Assembly (NCBI GenBank): GCA_947311845.1
Contig: CAMZMU010000040.1
Span: 56,624,330 to 56,688,329, forward strand
DNA length: 64,000 nucleotides
Source: Poa pratensis
Taxonomy: Eukaryota; Streptophyta; Magnoliopsida; Poales; Poaceae
Direction: 5' to 3'
The notes beneath the pieces were generated by a model. That model made no database searches. It saw only the letters and a list, made by a program, of their open reading frames with translations, and had not been told where the DNA came from. The position numbers were made by a program, and so were the translations under genes. Positions 47,631 to 57,522 of the stretch are shown here, in pieces. The stretch's first letter is position 1, and each line of letters opens with the position of its first letter.

Positions 47631-49478
47631 TTTCAATACAAAATACTGAGAATAATGGTAAACTGGTAATTTTGTGAATTTGGGGACTCGATATAGATTG
47701 TCTCCTCAACTTCACTCCACAGCTACATTGGAATATTATGATCAAGTACAACTTTTCGATTGGTCCCGACGCATACTATCATATATTCTTGACGAACCCT
47801 GATAATTTGTCTGCAATGCGTCGTCTACCCCTTGGACCGACGTCAAAATGTAGATAGACCAATTGACTTTTTCATTGAGTGCGTAAAGCTAGGGCATACA
47901 AGCACATAAGAAATTAAAATAGATCCTCAGTTGTCGCAAGATTGGCTGCACGTGTCAGAACACCCTTGTTTTAACAACTTTTGAGTAAAAAAATAAAACT
48001 TATTGAGAAAATTGCTGTGTTACTTCGAAATAAAGAGAATATAATTTGTTTTTCTAAAAAATATTTAGTTTAGTTTACAAAGTTTTCAAATAAAAATATT
48101 TGGTTTTGTATTGATGTGGAGTTTTTCTTATTTTAAATATATTTTCATATTTTTTATACAAAGTAAATATTTTCTGTAAAGATCAATTTCTTGTTTTTCT
48201 AAAAAGGAAAACAATTCCTTTTCTTCCTAACCAAATGGGCTAAGCCTAACATCTCTTTTCTTTTCTTATTGGGCCGAATCTCCTTGGGCCATTTCTCTTT
48301 CTCTTCTCTCTCCCTCTCCCTTCCGTGTGGCTGGCCCATCAGACCAGCGCACGAGGCGCTGCCTCGGTCGGTTCCATCGATCCATCGTTCGTTCTAGAAA
48401 ACTAGGGGAATTTGGTGCGGCGACACGCCGCACCCGTTGTAATTCGAAAAATGTTGAAATCCGTTGGAATTTTTCGTCTAGAGTATGTCTAAATACTTAG
48501 TGAATTAAAATATTCAAATATGCTTTTATTTCGACATAATTTTTTTAATTTAACTTCATAGTTAGAGAATGCATGCTATGAGCATTTGTTAATTGTAACT
48601 CCGTAGTTAGATAAAGTTCATTCAGATTGTATCCAAATATTCACCAAATTGGAATGTTCAAATATGTTTGCATTATGCCATAATTAGTTAGCATATATTT
48701 TTGTGAATATGTTGATATATTTTAGAGTATCTCCAAATTTTTTAGCAAATTGAAATGTTCAAATATGTTTCTATTTTTCAGTAATATTTAATTTAAGTTC
48801 GTAATGAGTGGAAACGCACATTTATTGAATTGAATTCCATATTTAGAGGAAGTTCATCCAGATTACATCCAAATATTTATCAAATTAAAATGTTCAATTT
48901 AAGTCCATAATTAGAGTAAGCGCATTTTTTTTGTCCAAATATTCACCAATTCAAAATATTTAAACATGTTCGATGTACATTTATTGAATTGAATTTTATA
49001 TTTAGAAAAATTTCATCTAGATTACATCCAAATATTTACCAAATTGAAATGTTCAATTTAAGTCCACAATTCGTGGAAGTACATTACGTTAGCATTTAAT
49101 AAATTCAACTCCACATAGCTAGAGGAATCTCCGTAGTTAGATAAAGTTCATTTAGATAATGTTTGCATTATGCCATAAGTAGTTAGCATATATTTTTGTG
49201 AACATTTTGATATATTTTACATATTTTTCCGACGGGTATGGGTATCTATAGAAATACTTCAATTTTCTAGAAAAAATTCCAAAAAAAAATCCAAAAAAAG
49301 GCATTGTAGAAGTGCGAATACTGTTCATGTGAACAGTATTCGGTGACGTGGTGTAGCGAGTGGAGGCCGAACTGGGTCGGCTTTTATATAGGTAGGACGC
49401 CGCCGCGCCCGTGGTGTTAATTTTGCTGCGTAGTTTGAAGTGTATTTTATGACGGTACGTAAAGTGTTCCATGGTTAA

Positions 49479-50140
49479 AACATGAAAGTTGTTCGGAAGG
49501 ATGATATTCGTCTACTTGTGAAAGAAAAATTTAAACGGATGACTGAGTGCGACGAATTTGACAAAATTCGTCGAATGTTTTTGCGAGTTTGGATCCAAAA
49601 TTAAGATGTTAGAGTCGACCAAACTTGAAACCGATCATGGGAATGGAATCTACTCGTCGACGCGCATATATTTCATGTGCATATTATTGCGAAAAGAAAA
49701 AAAATACAGTGCGTACTCTAGCAAATTTCAAAATACGCAGGGGTCTTTGCGCAAAAATGCCATGCGTACCGTCGGATGACGAAGTGACGACGCTTCTACA
49801 GTGTCCGGGCGACGTGGACACCTCAAGTTTCAAAATTTTGAAATTCGTCAGAATTTGTTTTTTTTCGCAGCAAAAAATACAACGAATTTGAAGATCGGAG
49901 AGAAATATGTTTATGTCCGTCAAAATTAAAATGTTAAAACATGAAATTTGTTCGGAAGGTTGATATTCATCTACTCGTGAAAGGAAAATTTAAATGGATG
50001 ACTGAGTGCGACGAATTTGACGAAATTCGTCAGATGTTTTTGCGAGTTTGGATCCAAAATTAAGGTGTTAGAGTCGACCAAAATTAAAACCGATCGCGGG
50101 AATGGAACCTGCTCATCGGCACGCATATATTTCATGTATA
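49479..50140 (+). repeat. Duplicated block of about 200 bp, period about 455 bp, inside Helitron B
   Basis: About 49479-49690 and 49934-50140 share GTTCGGAAGG, GATGACTGAGTGCGACGAAT and GCGAGTTTGGATCCAAAATT with scattered mismatches. Confidence 0.8.
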
Positions 50141-50510
50141 TAATTTTTGGAATTTTGAAAAACACGGGGTTATTTCATGAGAAAAAGAGAAAAAAGACGT
50201 CTGTAGCAGCTATAGTACCGTGGGCCTGTAGCTGGAACAGTAACCCGCGGGTACTGTAGCGTGACGCTACAGTAGCCCGGAGTGCGGAGGGGCCGGCGAT
50301 TCGTTGCTCCTTTAATATAGTTAGTTAATTTTTGGAATTTTGAAAAACACGGGTTATTTTCATGAGAAAAAGGGAAAAAAGACGTACTGTAGCAGCTATA
50401 GTACCATGGGCCTGTAGCTGGAACAGTAACCCACGGGTACTGTAGCGTGACGCTACAGTAGCCCGGAGTGCGGAGGGGCCGGTGATTCGTTGCTCCTTTA
50501 ATATAGTTAG
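50141..50510 (+). repeat. 185-bp tandem duplication at the 5' end of Helitron B
   Basis: Copies 50141-50325 and 50326-50510 are nearly identical. Each holds GTACTGTAGCGTGACGCTAC palindromic segments and ends TCCTTTAATATAGTTAG. Duplicating the 5' terminus means two potential Helitron starts. Confidence 0.88.
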
Positions 50511-50720
50511 TATGATATGTTTCCACTTCTTTCCAAACCAACGTTGATTCAAATTTCCATATCTCAAGTTATACAAGTCCAAATCGAACTCCGTTTGTTT
50601 TGCCTTGAACCCTACTCCAAGAAGCTTCCATCTACGCGTGGTGTCTTACCAGAAGTACCAAACAATCACGATGGCTTTTAATTTAATAGTAAAAAATGCA
50701 TGTTACGTCACCAAGGTAAA

Positions 50721-50776
50721 TTAGCCTAGTGGCTATGTTCAGTCTGCTGCGCCGGTGAGACCCAAGTTCGAATTCC
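50721..50776 (+). other. tRNA-like Pol III promoter in the right arm
   Basis: A box TTAGCCTAGTGGC (50721-50733) and B box GTTCGAATTCC (50766-50776). This is the inverted counterpart of 38285-38350. Confidence 0.6.
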
Positions 50777-50825
50777 CATGGCCACAAATTTCTTCTTTTT
50801 CCCTGGCTCGGTCTGTACTCGGCTC

Positions 50826-51088
50826 GAGCCGTATCAGCTTTAAAAAACGAGGCCTTGGCTCGAGCTGAACCGGCTCGGTTTACGAAAAAACCGGCATCAA
50901 TAAATACGCTTCCCTTCCCTCTTTAATGAGAGATGAAAAACAAAAAAGTGAAGTAAGGGTGCCCTATGGGTATTTGATCTTGCCCCCTCCCCCTTTTTTT
51001 TTCATGGAGAGCCGTATCAGCTTTAAAAAACGAGGCCTTGGCTCGAGCTGAACCGGCTCGGTTTACGAAAAAACCGGCATCAATAAAT
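50826..51088 (+). repeat. Exact 80-bp direct repeat at the tip of the right arm
   Basis: 50826-50905 and 51009-51088 are identical by eye, separated by 103 bp of unrelated filler. Only the outer copy continues into sequence matching the left tip, so the inner copy or the filler was added later. Confidence 0.88.
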
Positions 51089-51192
51089 GGACCGGCTGTA
51101 CTAAACGTATTATACGTTTAACGCGAAGGGGTATCGGGCAATCTCAGCCGCTGATGTGTTTAGGGGAGGACCGAAGCGGAAGTGAGACTAGT

Positions 51193-51695
51193 GTTGATCT
51201 CTAACTAGGGATAATATAATTATCTTAGAGTGCTGTCAGGGCTGATGGTTGGGTGTTACAAAACTGAACTCTATGCCATCTCACTCTCGTATAAAAACAC
51301 TATTATCATGCATACACTATTGACCGACGTTTAACTATCACCACTGACGGGATTTGCGCCCGATTGTAGAAAATGGTCAATAGTGAAAATGAGCACTCTT
51401 TTAGTAAAATGATAAAGGTGGTCGTTCCTTGGTGTTGGAGTTGGTCGCTAAAGATTATGTAAATATGGCGTAGAAATCAGTAGTCTTCCATTCCTTAAGC
51501 CGGGCATATATTCTCTTTAAAATCATATACGGCACATAAAAAAAGTGTTTGACCAATTATTGAAAAGTTATCCAAACCAAGGCCGCAACAGTGTGTCATT
51601 TTTTTCTCGCTGCCTGCCGATTTGATCTTTACCCTCCAGCAAACCAAGCTAAATACTTCGGTTCAGAAATCACAGGCTGCTGCTAGTCTTTGTAT
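51193..51695. other. Spacer, no gene seen
   Basis: Between the inverted-repeat element and the Stowaway MITE. No ORF or transposon end recognised. Confidence 0.4.
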
Positions 51696-51799
51696 TACTC
51701 CCTCCGTTCATAAAAGGATGTCTCAACTTTATCTAAATTTGCATGTATCTAGACATATTTTAGTGTGTTTAGACAAAGTTGAGACATCTTTTTTAAGTT

Positions 51800-53886
51800 G
51801 AGACAAAGTTGACAAAGTTAAATGGCCATTCTTACTTCAGACTCTGAGAATGAAAGGGTTCTCGGAGGAGCGGTGTGAATGGATCCGAAACTTTGTTGTG
51901 GGGGAAGTGTGGCGATAAAAGTCAACGATGATGTAGGCCACTACTTCCAAACACAAAAAGGCCTAAGACAAGGTGATCCTCTCTCGCCTATACTTTTTAA
52001 TATAGTGGCGGATATGTTGACCATCATGATCGAGAGGGCAAAAGCGGATGGCCAAATTGAAGGAGTAGTTCCACATCTTGTCGATGGGGGATTATCTATA
52101 CTTCAATATGCGGACGATACAATCATTTTTATGGAACACGATCTTGATAAGGCGACGAATCTGAAATTGATTTTGTCAGCATTCGAGCAATTATCAGGAT
52201 TAAAAATCAACTTCCATAAGAGTGAGTTGTTTTGCTTCGGTGATGCACAGGACGCAGCTGCTCAGTACGCTGATATATTCGGTTGTGAGCAGGGTCAATT
52301 TCCTATAATGTACTTGGGCATACCAATCCATTATCGGAAACTGACTAATGCGGAATGGAGAAATGTCGAGGAGCGTCTGCAAGCACGGCTGGCTAGTTGG
52401 AAAGGTAAATTACTATCCCTTGGTGGGAGGTTGGTGCTCATTAATTCGGTACTCACAAACATGGTACTGTATATGATATCCTTCTTCCAGTTACCAAAAG
52501 GTGTCTTGAGTAAATTGGACTACTTCCGATCAAGATTCTTTTGGCAAGGGGATGGTGAGAAAAAGAAGTATCGACTGGCTAAATGGGATGTTGTTTGTAG
52601 ACCAAAAGATCAAGGAGGGTTGGGTATTCATGATCTCAGTATCAAGAACTCAGCTCTTCTAGGGAAGTGGCTTTTTAAGCTCCTAACCGAAGATGGAATT
52701 TGGCAAACACTCCTCAAAAGAAAATACATCGGCTCAAAGGCGGTATCACAGGTGTTCTGGAAACCTGGTGATTCCCACTTTTGGGCCGGCCTAATGGCGA
52801 CCAAGAAACATTTCTTTCGCTTTGGTGTATTTAACATTAAGGATGGCACGGAGATTAGATTCTGGGAGGACAAGTGGTTAGGAAACACCACCCTCCGGGA
52901 GCAATATCCTGCCCTATACAATATTGTTCGACATAAAGGGGATACTATAGCCACTGTTATGCAGTGTTCACCACCCAATGTGTCGTTCAGACGTGATTTA
53001 TTCGGTACGAGACTAACATCTTGGAATGCCTTGTTGGCACGGTTGGCCTCAGTCCAACTTACACAAGGCCCCGATGAATTTCGGTGGAGTTTATGCGGGA
53101 ATGGAAAATTCTCAGTAGATTCTATGTATAGGGCGCTTGTGCATTCTGATATTCCAGTCGATGATAATAAAAAAATATGGCAAATGAAGATTCCACTTAA
53201 AATCAAAGTTTTTACGTGGTATCTTCGTAGGGGTGTCATTTTAACCAAGGATAACCTTGTTAAACGGAATTGGCATGGAAGTACGAAGTGTATGTTTTGT
53301 CCACAAGCTGAGACAATAAAACACTTATTCTTCGAGTGTAGTTTCGCACGTTCTATATGGTCATCCATCCAGATAGCGTCTAACTTGTATCAACCAAAGT
53401 CTGTGGCCAATGTTTTTGGCAACTGGCTACATGGGATTGATAGAAAGTACAAAACCGTTATTAGGGTGGGAGCGATAGCCGTAATATGGTCGCTGTGGCT
53501 AAGTAGAAATGACAAGGTTTTTAACGATAAAGATGTTTCTCGTTTACAGGTTCTCTACAGGTGCACAAGTATTCTCCGTTCGTGGTCCACCTTACAACGG
53601 GAGGGACATCGAGGCCTCTTTACGGAGGCATGTGCACGTTTGGAAGAGGTGGCGAGGGATATTTTTACCCGTCATGGATGGTCGCTTGATCGCCGGATTG
53701 GTGCTGCATAGGCGATCGTAGTCATCTGTTGGGCTGGCGTTTTACTTTATTCTCTCATGATTGTAATACGCCTAGTGCTCTTTTGCTGTTTATGTTGCTA
53801 CTTGGATTGCGGCTGTGTGCATTTCTGTGATGCAGAGGCCGGGTGTAATACTTAACTCTAAGTAATAAAGCCCTTTATCTAAAAAT
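51800..53886 (+). mobile_element. LINE 3' fragment inserted in the Stowaway MITE
   Basis: A 5'-truncated non-LTR element starting within the RT domain (DKVKWPFLLQTLRMKGFSE at about 51812). It ends near 53886 after AATAAAGCCCTTTATCTAAAAA. GACAAAGTT microhomology is repeated at the 5' junction, typical of LINE truncation. Target duplication is not clear. Confidence 0.85.
51879..53711 (+). CDS. LINE reverse transcriptase C-terminal ORF (RT palm, thumb, zf-RVT)
   Basis: Uninterrupted 610-codon frame. The RT signature GLRQGDPLSPILF is near 51960-52000, the catalytic YADD at about 52098-52109, then a thumb region, RFWEDKWLG, and the zf-RVT finger CMFCPQAETIKHLFFEC near 53290-53340. The N-terminal half of RT and the endonuclease are missing, and one base is lost in the G run near 51898-51902, so the true frame enters from one register over. 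It cannot be active alone, but the lack of stops suggests a young copy. Confidence 0.85.
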   Translation: MDPKLCCGGSVAIKVNDDVGHYFQTQKGLRQGDPLSPILFNIVADMLTIMIERAKADGQIEGVVPHLVDGGLSILQYADDTIIFMEHDLDKATNLKLILSAFEQLSGLKINFHKSELFCFGDAQDAAAQYADIFGCEQGQFPIMYLGIPIHYRKLTNAEWRNVEERLQARLASWKGKLLSLGGRLVLINSVLTNMVLYMISFFQLPKGVLSKLDYFRSRFFWQGDGEKKKYRLAKWDVVCRPKDQGGLGIHDLSIKNSALLGKWLFKLLTEDGIWQTLLKRKYIGSKAVSQVFWKPGDSHFWAGLMATKKHFFRFGVFNIKDGTEIRFWEDKWLGNTTLREQYPALYNIVRHKGDTIATVMQCSPPNVSFRRDLFGTRLTSWNALLARLASVQLTQGPDEFRWSLCGNGKFSVDSMYRALVHSDIPVDDNKKIWQMKIPLKIKVFTWYLRRGVILTKDNLVKRNWHGSTKCMFCPQAETIKHLFFECSFARSIWSSIQIASNLYQPKSVANVFGNWLHGIDRKYKTVIRVGAIAVIWSLWLSRNDKVFNDKDVSRLQVLYRCTSILRSWSTLQREGHRGLFTEACARLEEVARDIFTRHGWSLDRRIGAA

Positions 53887-53900
53887 GTATGGAGGGAGTA

Positions 53901-56900
53901 CTACTTAGCAAAGTGATCCAGGATTCCAGGTTATGAGCCCAGCCGGACAAAAAAAAAATGTAGGTAGACGCTTTCCTGTGTTCGTGCGTAGGTCGATCGC
54001 ACACTACTTGCTAGTGTGATTGCAAGAGGGCGTCCCGCCCGTCGGGCACAAATCTATGCACCCTCTTCAAATTACATCGCTTGTAGTACTCACTATGAAA
54101 CATATTAATTGTCGCAGAATCAGATTTATCTAGCAATATAACATGTTTAGATACAATCATACAACAGAGATTTAACGATAATTAATACAGATTTGAGGGA
54201 GAATTATTTACATGCCAATCTATGAGCGGTCAAGATATAGAGAGTATCTCAGCTCTCAGGTCTTACAAATAATACCGAAGTTTCACATTTGATCAAATCA
54301 AACAACTTTTAACCTTTTCACAAATCTCTACGTACAGCAGTTTTCCCATAGATTACCGTTGCTTTTCCAGAACCTATAGCAAAACCAGCCCCGATAAAAA
54401 GTTGTTGGCAAACTATCCATTTTCCTGTAGTGGTTCTGATATTTAGTCCAAATTTGACTTAAATGTAAAAAAAAAATACCTCTCTTACTGAACAGCCTCT
54501 TAGTTTTTCTCTCCCTTATTACTTTTGTCCGTTGTTCCGTCTGTATATACCATCTTTTTCTACCGAATTTATTTTGTCAAAACAGATCAACTTAAAGTAC
54601 CCGTACCCGGAACCGCACCTAGGGGCTTCGTTTCACAGAGAAATACAGAAGAGCAGTATTACAGTACAACAACCACAAAACTGTCATCGTAAAGGCACTA
54701 GAGTACTAATATTGTGTCCCCAGCTAGGTGCTCACTGCAAGATGGGCTGACACCTTTCATCCAGCTCGAAGTGCTTTGAAGTTTGCCCACATTCCATAAC
54801 GCATAGTACGCTTGATCTCGAAAATATTTCCCCTAATTTGTTTTGGCAGTATATCCTCTCCCTTATTTTGTCTCTCTCACGGAACCATGCATATGGTGAA
54901 GAAGGTTTCCGTCATTTTCTGATGTTTTCATTTCGGCGCCTGCCGGACCGAACTAATCTTTGGAAATCGAACTGTCATCGTCTGTAATATTGACAGGGTG
55001 CCTGTCCGCAGGCCACGTTGTTTGACCTGTGCGTTGTCATGCATAGTGATGGATGGGTGTTGGAGAGTCATGGAACACGCAGTCGAAGGTTCAAAATTTC
55101 AGTTACTCATCACGACATATACATACAGTCCAATCAGCAGGGTAAAATAGTTGTAAAACTGTCAAGAAAAATAGTCGTTAAAGGATATCAGAGCAAAGGT
55201 TACATTTCAGAACCACATGTTTGAAATAGGGGATTGCCTGCCTCAGTCGCCCTGTGACAACACGGAACCATCGATCACGGATCTTAGCTCAAAATCCCCA
55301 AAACAGATCGCAGCGACACGCGTATGTGTGAAAAATTGAGATTTAAAATTTCTCAGGCAACTGAAAACAAGCTGCTCCGTTCAAATAGACAAGTATTCCG
55401 TGGGATTTATAGCAGATCACCATTTTGAAATTCCTGCATTCCGGGCTACCTTTCTTAGAGAAATTTCCTTCATAGCATGTCAATTAAAATCCGTCATCGT
55501 CATTTTCCTGGTGAAATGTGAAATTCCCACTGATAGGTCCGTGCTAAATTGTTAAAATTTACGTCTTGTTTGACAATGTACAAGTAGTTCCCACTTGTGG
55601 TCATAAAAAATAAAACTAAAGGAGGAGCCAGGCAGGCAGCATACAGCTCTGGCAGCATGAAGACACCTATGGGCGAATAAGGGGACGCTGAAAACGCCAG
55701 GAAAATTCTCAGGAAGTTCCTGTAGAAAAACATATGTAAATTCATGAAGATCATATTATTTAATACAAGGACGACTACATGCTAACTAAGACAGCAATTC
55801 GGACTGTGTAACCTCCTTGGTCTTATCATTTGTGATGAAAGGGATGGTATTTCTGCAATAGGGCGGTACGTCACGAAAGTAGTCTCTATCTTCACAGCTT
55901 GCAATTCTCATCTTGAGATGTCGCATGGAGATTTATATTTTGTCACCTTGGATGTTCCGTTAGTTATAGCTGATTGTACCAAAGAGAGGGAACTTCTTCA
56001 TATGCATTAGTTTAGGCACTCAAGATCAATCCAGATAGTTTTTTTTTGCGAAATAGAAATTTCTGGTTACAGTTCACTCTGCTGACAATGCCAATCACCT
56101 TTAAACCAAAAATTAACAACCTCGTTGTTTAATTTTTTTAACCAAATTGTAATGTTTTGTTAAGTCATAGTTCAAGGAAAATAAACCCTTAATATATGCA
56201 GAACTTATAGAGATTTAAAGGAAAGTTATGTTCTAACTATACACATAAAAGTAAATCGACCAAACACACACGTAATAGGGTCTGGTGTAATGAAAACCGA
56301 GACTTTGTAACAAAAAACGATTCTACAGCCTAATGATAACAAAAACCCCTATCTACATTATAGCAGTGTCCCAACCATCGCCCATTCTGAGGCTCATTGA
56401 CACAAACACCAGTATAACCACCGCAGCCACCTCTCATCACACTTAACGAACACCACGCAGGCACCCACCCGGCCCATGGTTACCTCAAAGAAGTACGCGA
56501 CATGAGCATTGGGTGGATGGCTTGGAGCGCCATCTTAAGGCTCGCCAGTGTTTCGCGTCCCCTGGCCTAAGCCCGCAACCGTGAATGAACAAGATTCTGA
56601 ACTCGTTCCTCCGTAAACAACAACATGCGGGCTCACGAAGGCATCTGTGGCAGCAACTAGGCCTCGTCGAGGAGGGGGGTAATGGTGGTAGGAGGGAGTC
56701 GAGAGAGGCTTGACCATTGTTGCTGAGCGATGCCATCTGCCGATGTGGGAAGGGTGTTGCTGACTTGTCCCTGCCAGGGTACACATGCACGCGCACACAC
56801 AAACACATAGCGAGAGAGGCTTACCTTGTAATATCCTCCATTAGTGGTCTTATATTTCTTGATTTTGGGTCTTTGTTTTCAGTAGACTCTATCTTCACGG

Positions 56901-57258
56901 TTTTGTTACAAAGCTAATGAAATTGGGGTTTTATTTACACCTATCGCTGAACATGTGTTTTCGGCGGGCAATTTACTCTATAAACTTTTAAACATAGTTT
57001 GTTTCCATTTCGTGCGGCTGTCTTTACCTACATTGCAGCGGCCGGAGGGTATCATCCAGGTACATGATGAAGAATCAGTAAATGCTTCTATTTCAAAAAA
57101 ATAGAAAATCTCAAACTTTCTACACGTGTTTTTCTTTGTGAATTATACACTTCCTACAAGTTTCATAACAGTGAAGAGAGTAATGAACCTAGACGAGCCT
57201 CTAAACACGACACTTGTTTAAACGCGTGAGTGGCCAGTAAGGATATCCAACGTATGGT
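53901..57258. other. Intergenic region upstream of the AP2 gene, no gene seen
   Basis: 3.4 kb of mixed composition. ORFs are at most about 107 codons and show no domains. I found no complete transposon ends. The last kilobase should contain the AP2 gene promoter. Confidence 0.4.
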
Positions 57259-57440
57259 TTGCTAGCTATATACGGTAACCCACCAATGCATGGCGGCCAG
57301 ACGAAACTAAAGGCTGTCAAAAGAATCCAATACTCCAGCACAAGAGACAAAGCCTTGGCACCGGGAACATCGACGCCCTCATGTCCTTCTCAACTCCCCA
57401 TGGATGGAAACAAGGATGGACACCGCCCTCTCAACAGTCA

Positions 57441-57446
57441 TATAAA
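57441..57446 (+). promoter_or_regulatory. TATA box of the AP2 gene
   Basis: TATAAA followed by CTCCCGCG, 82 bp upstream of the ATG at 57523. It implies transcription starts around 57470-57475, which excludes the upstream in-frame ATGs at 57259 and 57403 for this promoter. Confidence 0.6.
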
Positions 57447-57522
57447 CTCCCGCGCGCACGCCGGACATAGCTCCCCTTTTGATCCGCAACTACCCAGCGC
57501 CAAGCCAACCGCCAACAACGCC

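Larger units (their letters stand above)
48402..50515 (-). mobile_element. Helitron B, minus strand, 2.11 kb, in the right arm
   Basis: Minus-strand 3' end: hairpin GTGCGGCG...CGCCGCAC then CAAATTCCCCTAG at 48402. Minus-strand 5' end: TCATACTAACTATATTAAAG at 50515. Host bases are A at 48401 and T at 50516 on the plus strand. The opposite arm has no insertion at the corresponding place (near 38550-38565), which confirms both borders. The interior has the same AT-rich repeat style as Helitron C, so they are one family. A second Helitron-type start (minus TCCTACCTATATAAAAGCC near 49397) and internal duplications suggest a composite. No Rep/helicase. Confidence 0.85.
32479..51192. mobile_element. 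Long inverted-repeat (foldback-like) element, about 5 kb once four insertions are removed
   Basis: Left arm: 32479-32526 + 34791-34793 + 38139 to about 39770. Right arm, in reverse complement: about 47630-48401 + 50516-51192. They share the tip ACTAGT...CGGTCCTCCCC...CTAAAC, the block TTATTGATGCCGGTTTTTTC, a tRNA-like stretch, the AAATATTTGGTTTTGT block, and inner blocks near 39700 and 47700. The centre (39770-41315 and 47305-47630) is a tandem array. No transposase is visible. The left arm has about 400 bp (39010-39420) missing from the right. No convincing target duplication is seen at the tips, so the family is unknown; a MULE or Foldback type is inference. Confidence 0.75.
51698..53898 (+). 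mobile_element. Stowaway MITE split by a LINE
   Basis: The left end CTCCCTCCGTTCATAAAAGG follows TA (51696-51697). The right end GGAGGGAG (53891-53898) precedes TA (53899-53900). The left part, 51698 to about 51795, contains GATGTCTCAACTTT and its inverted partner AAAGTTGAGACATC, as expected for a small palindromic Stowaway. The rest of the span is LINE. Confidence 0.8.

Noticed and set aside
32479..51192. Mutator-like element with 9-bp target duplication
   Set aside because: The nine bases outside each tip do not match, and no MURA or other transposase coding is present, so the family is left open.
57259..57522. N-terminal extension of the AP2 protein from the ATG at 57259
   Set aside because: A TATA box at 57441 and a strong start context at 57523 favour the shorter protein; the upstream frame is probably promoter sequence.
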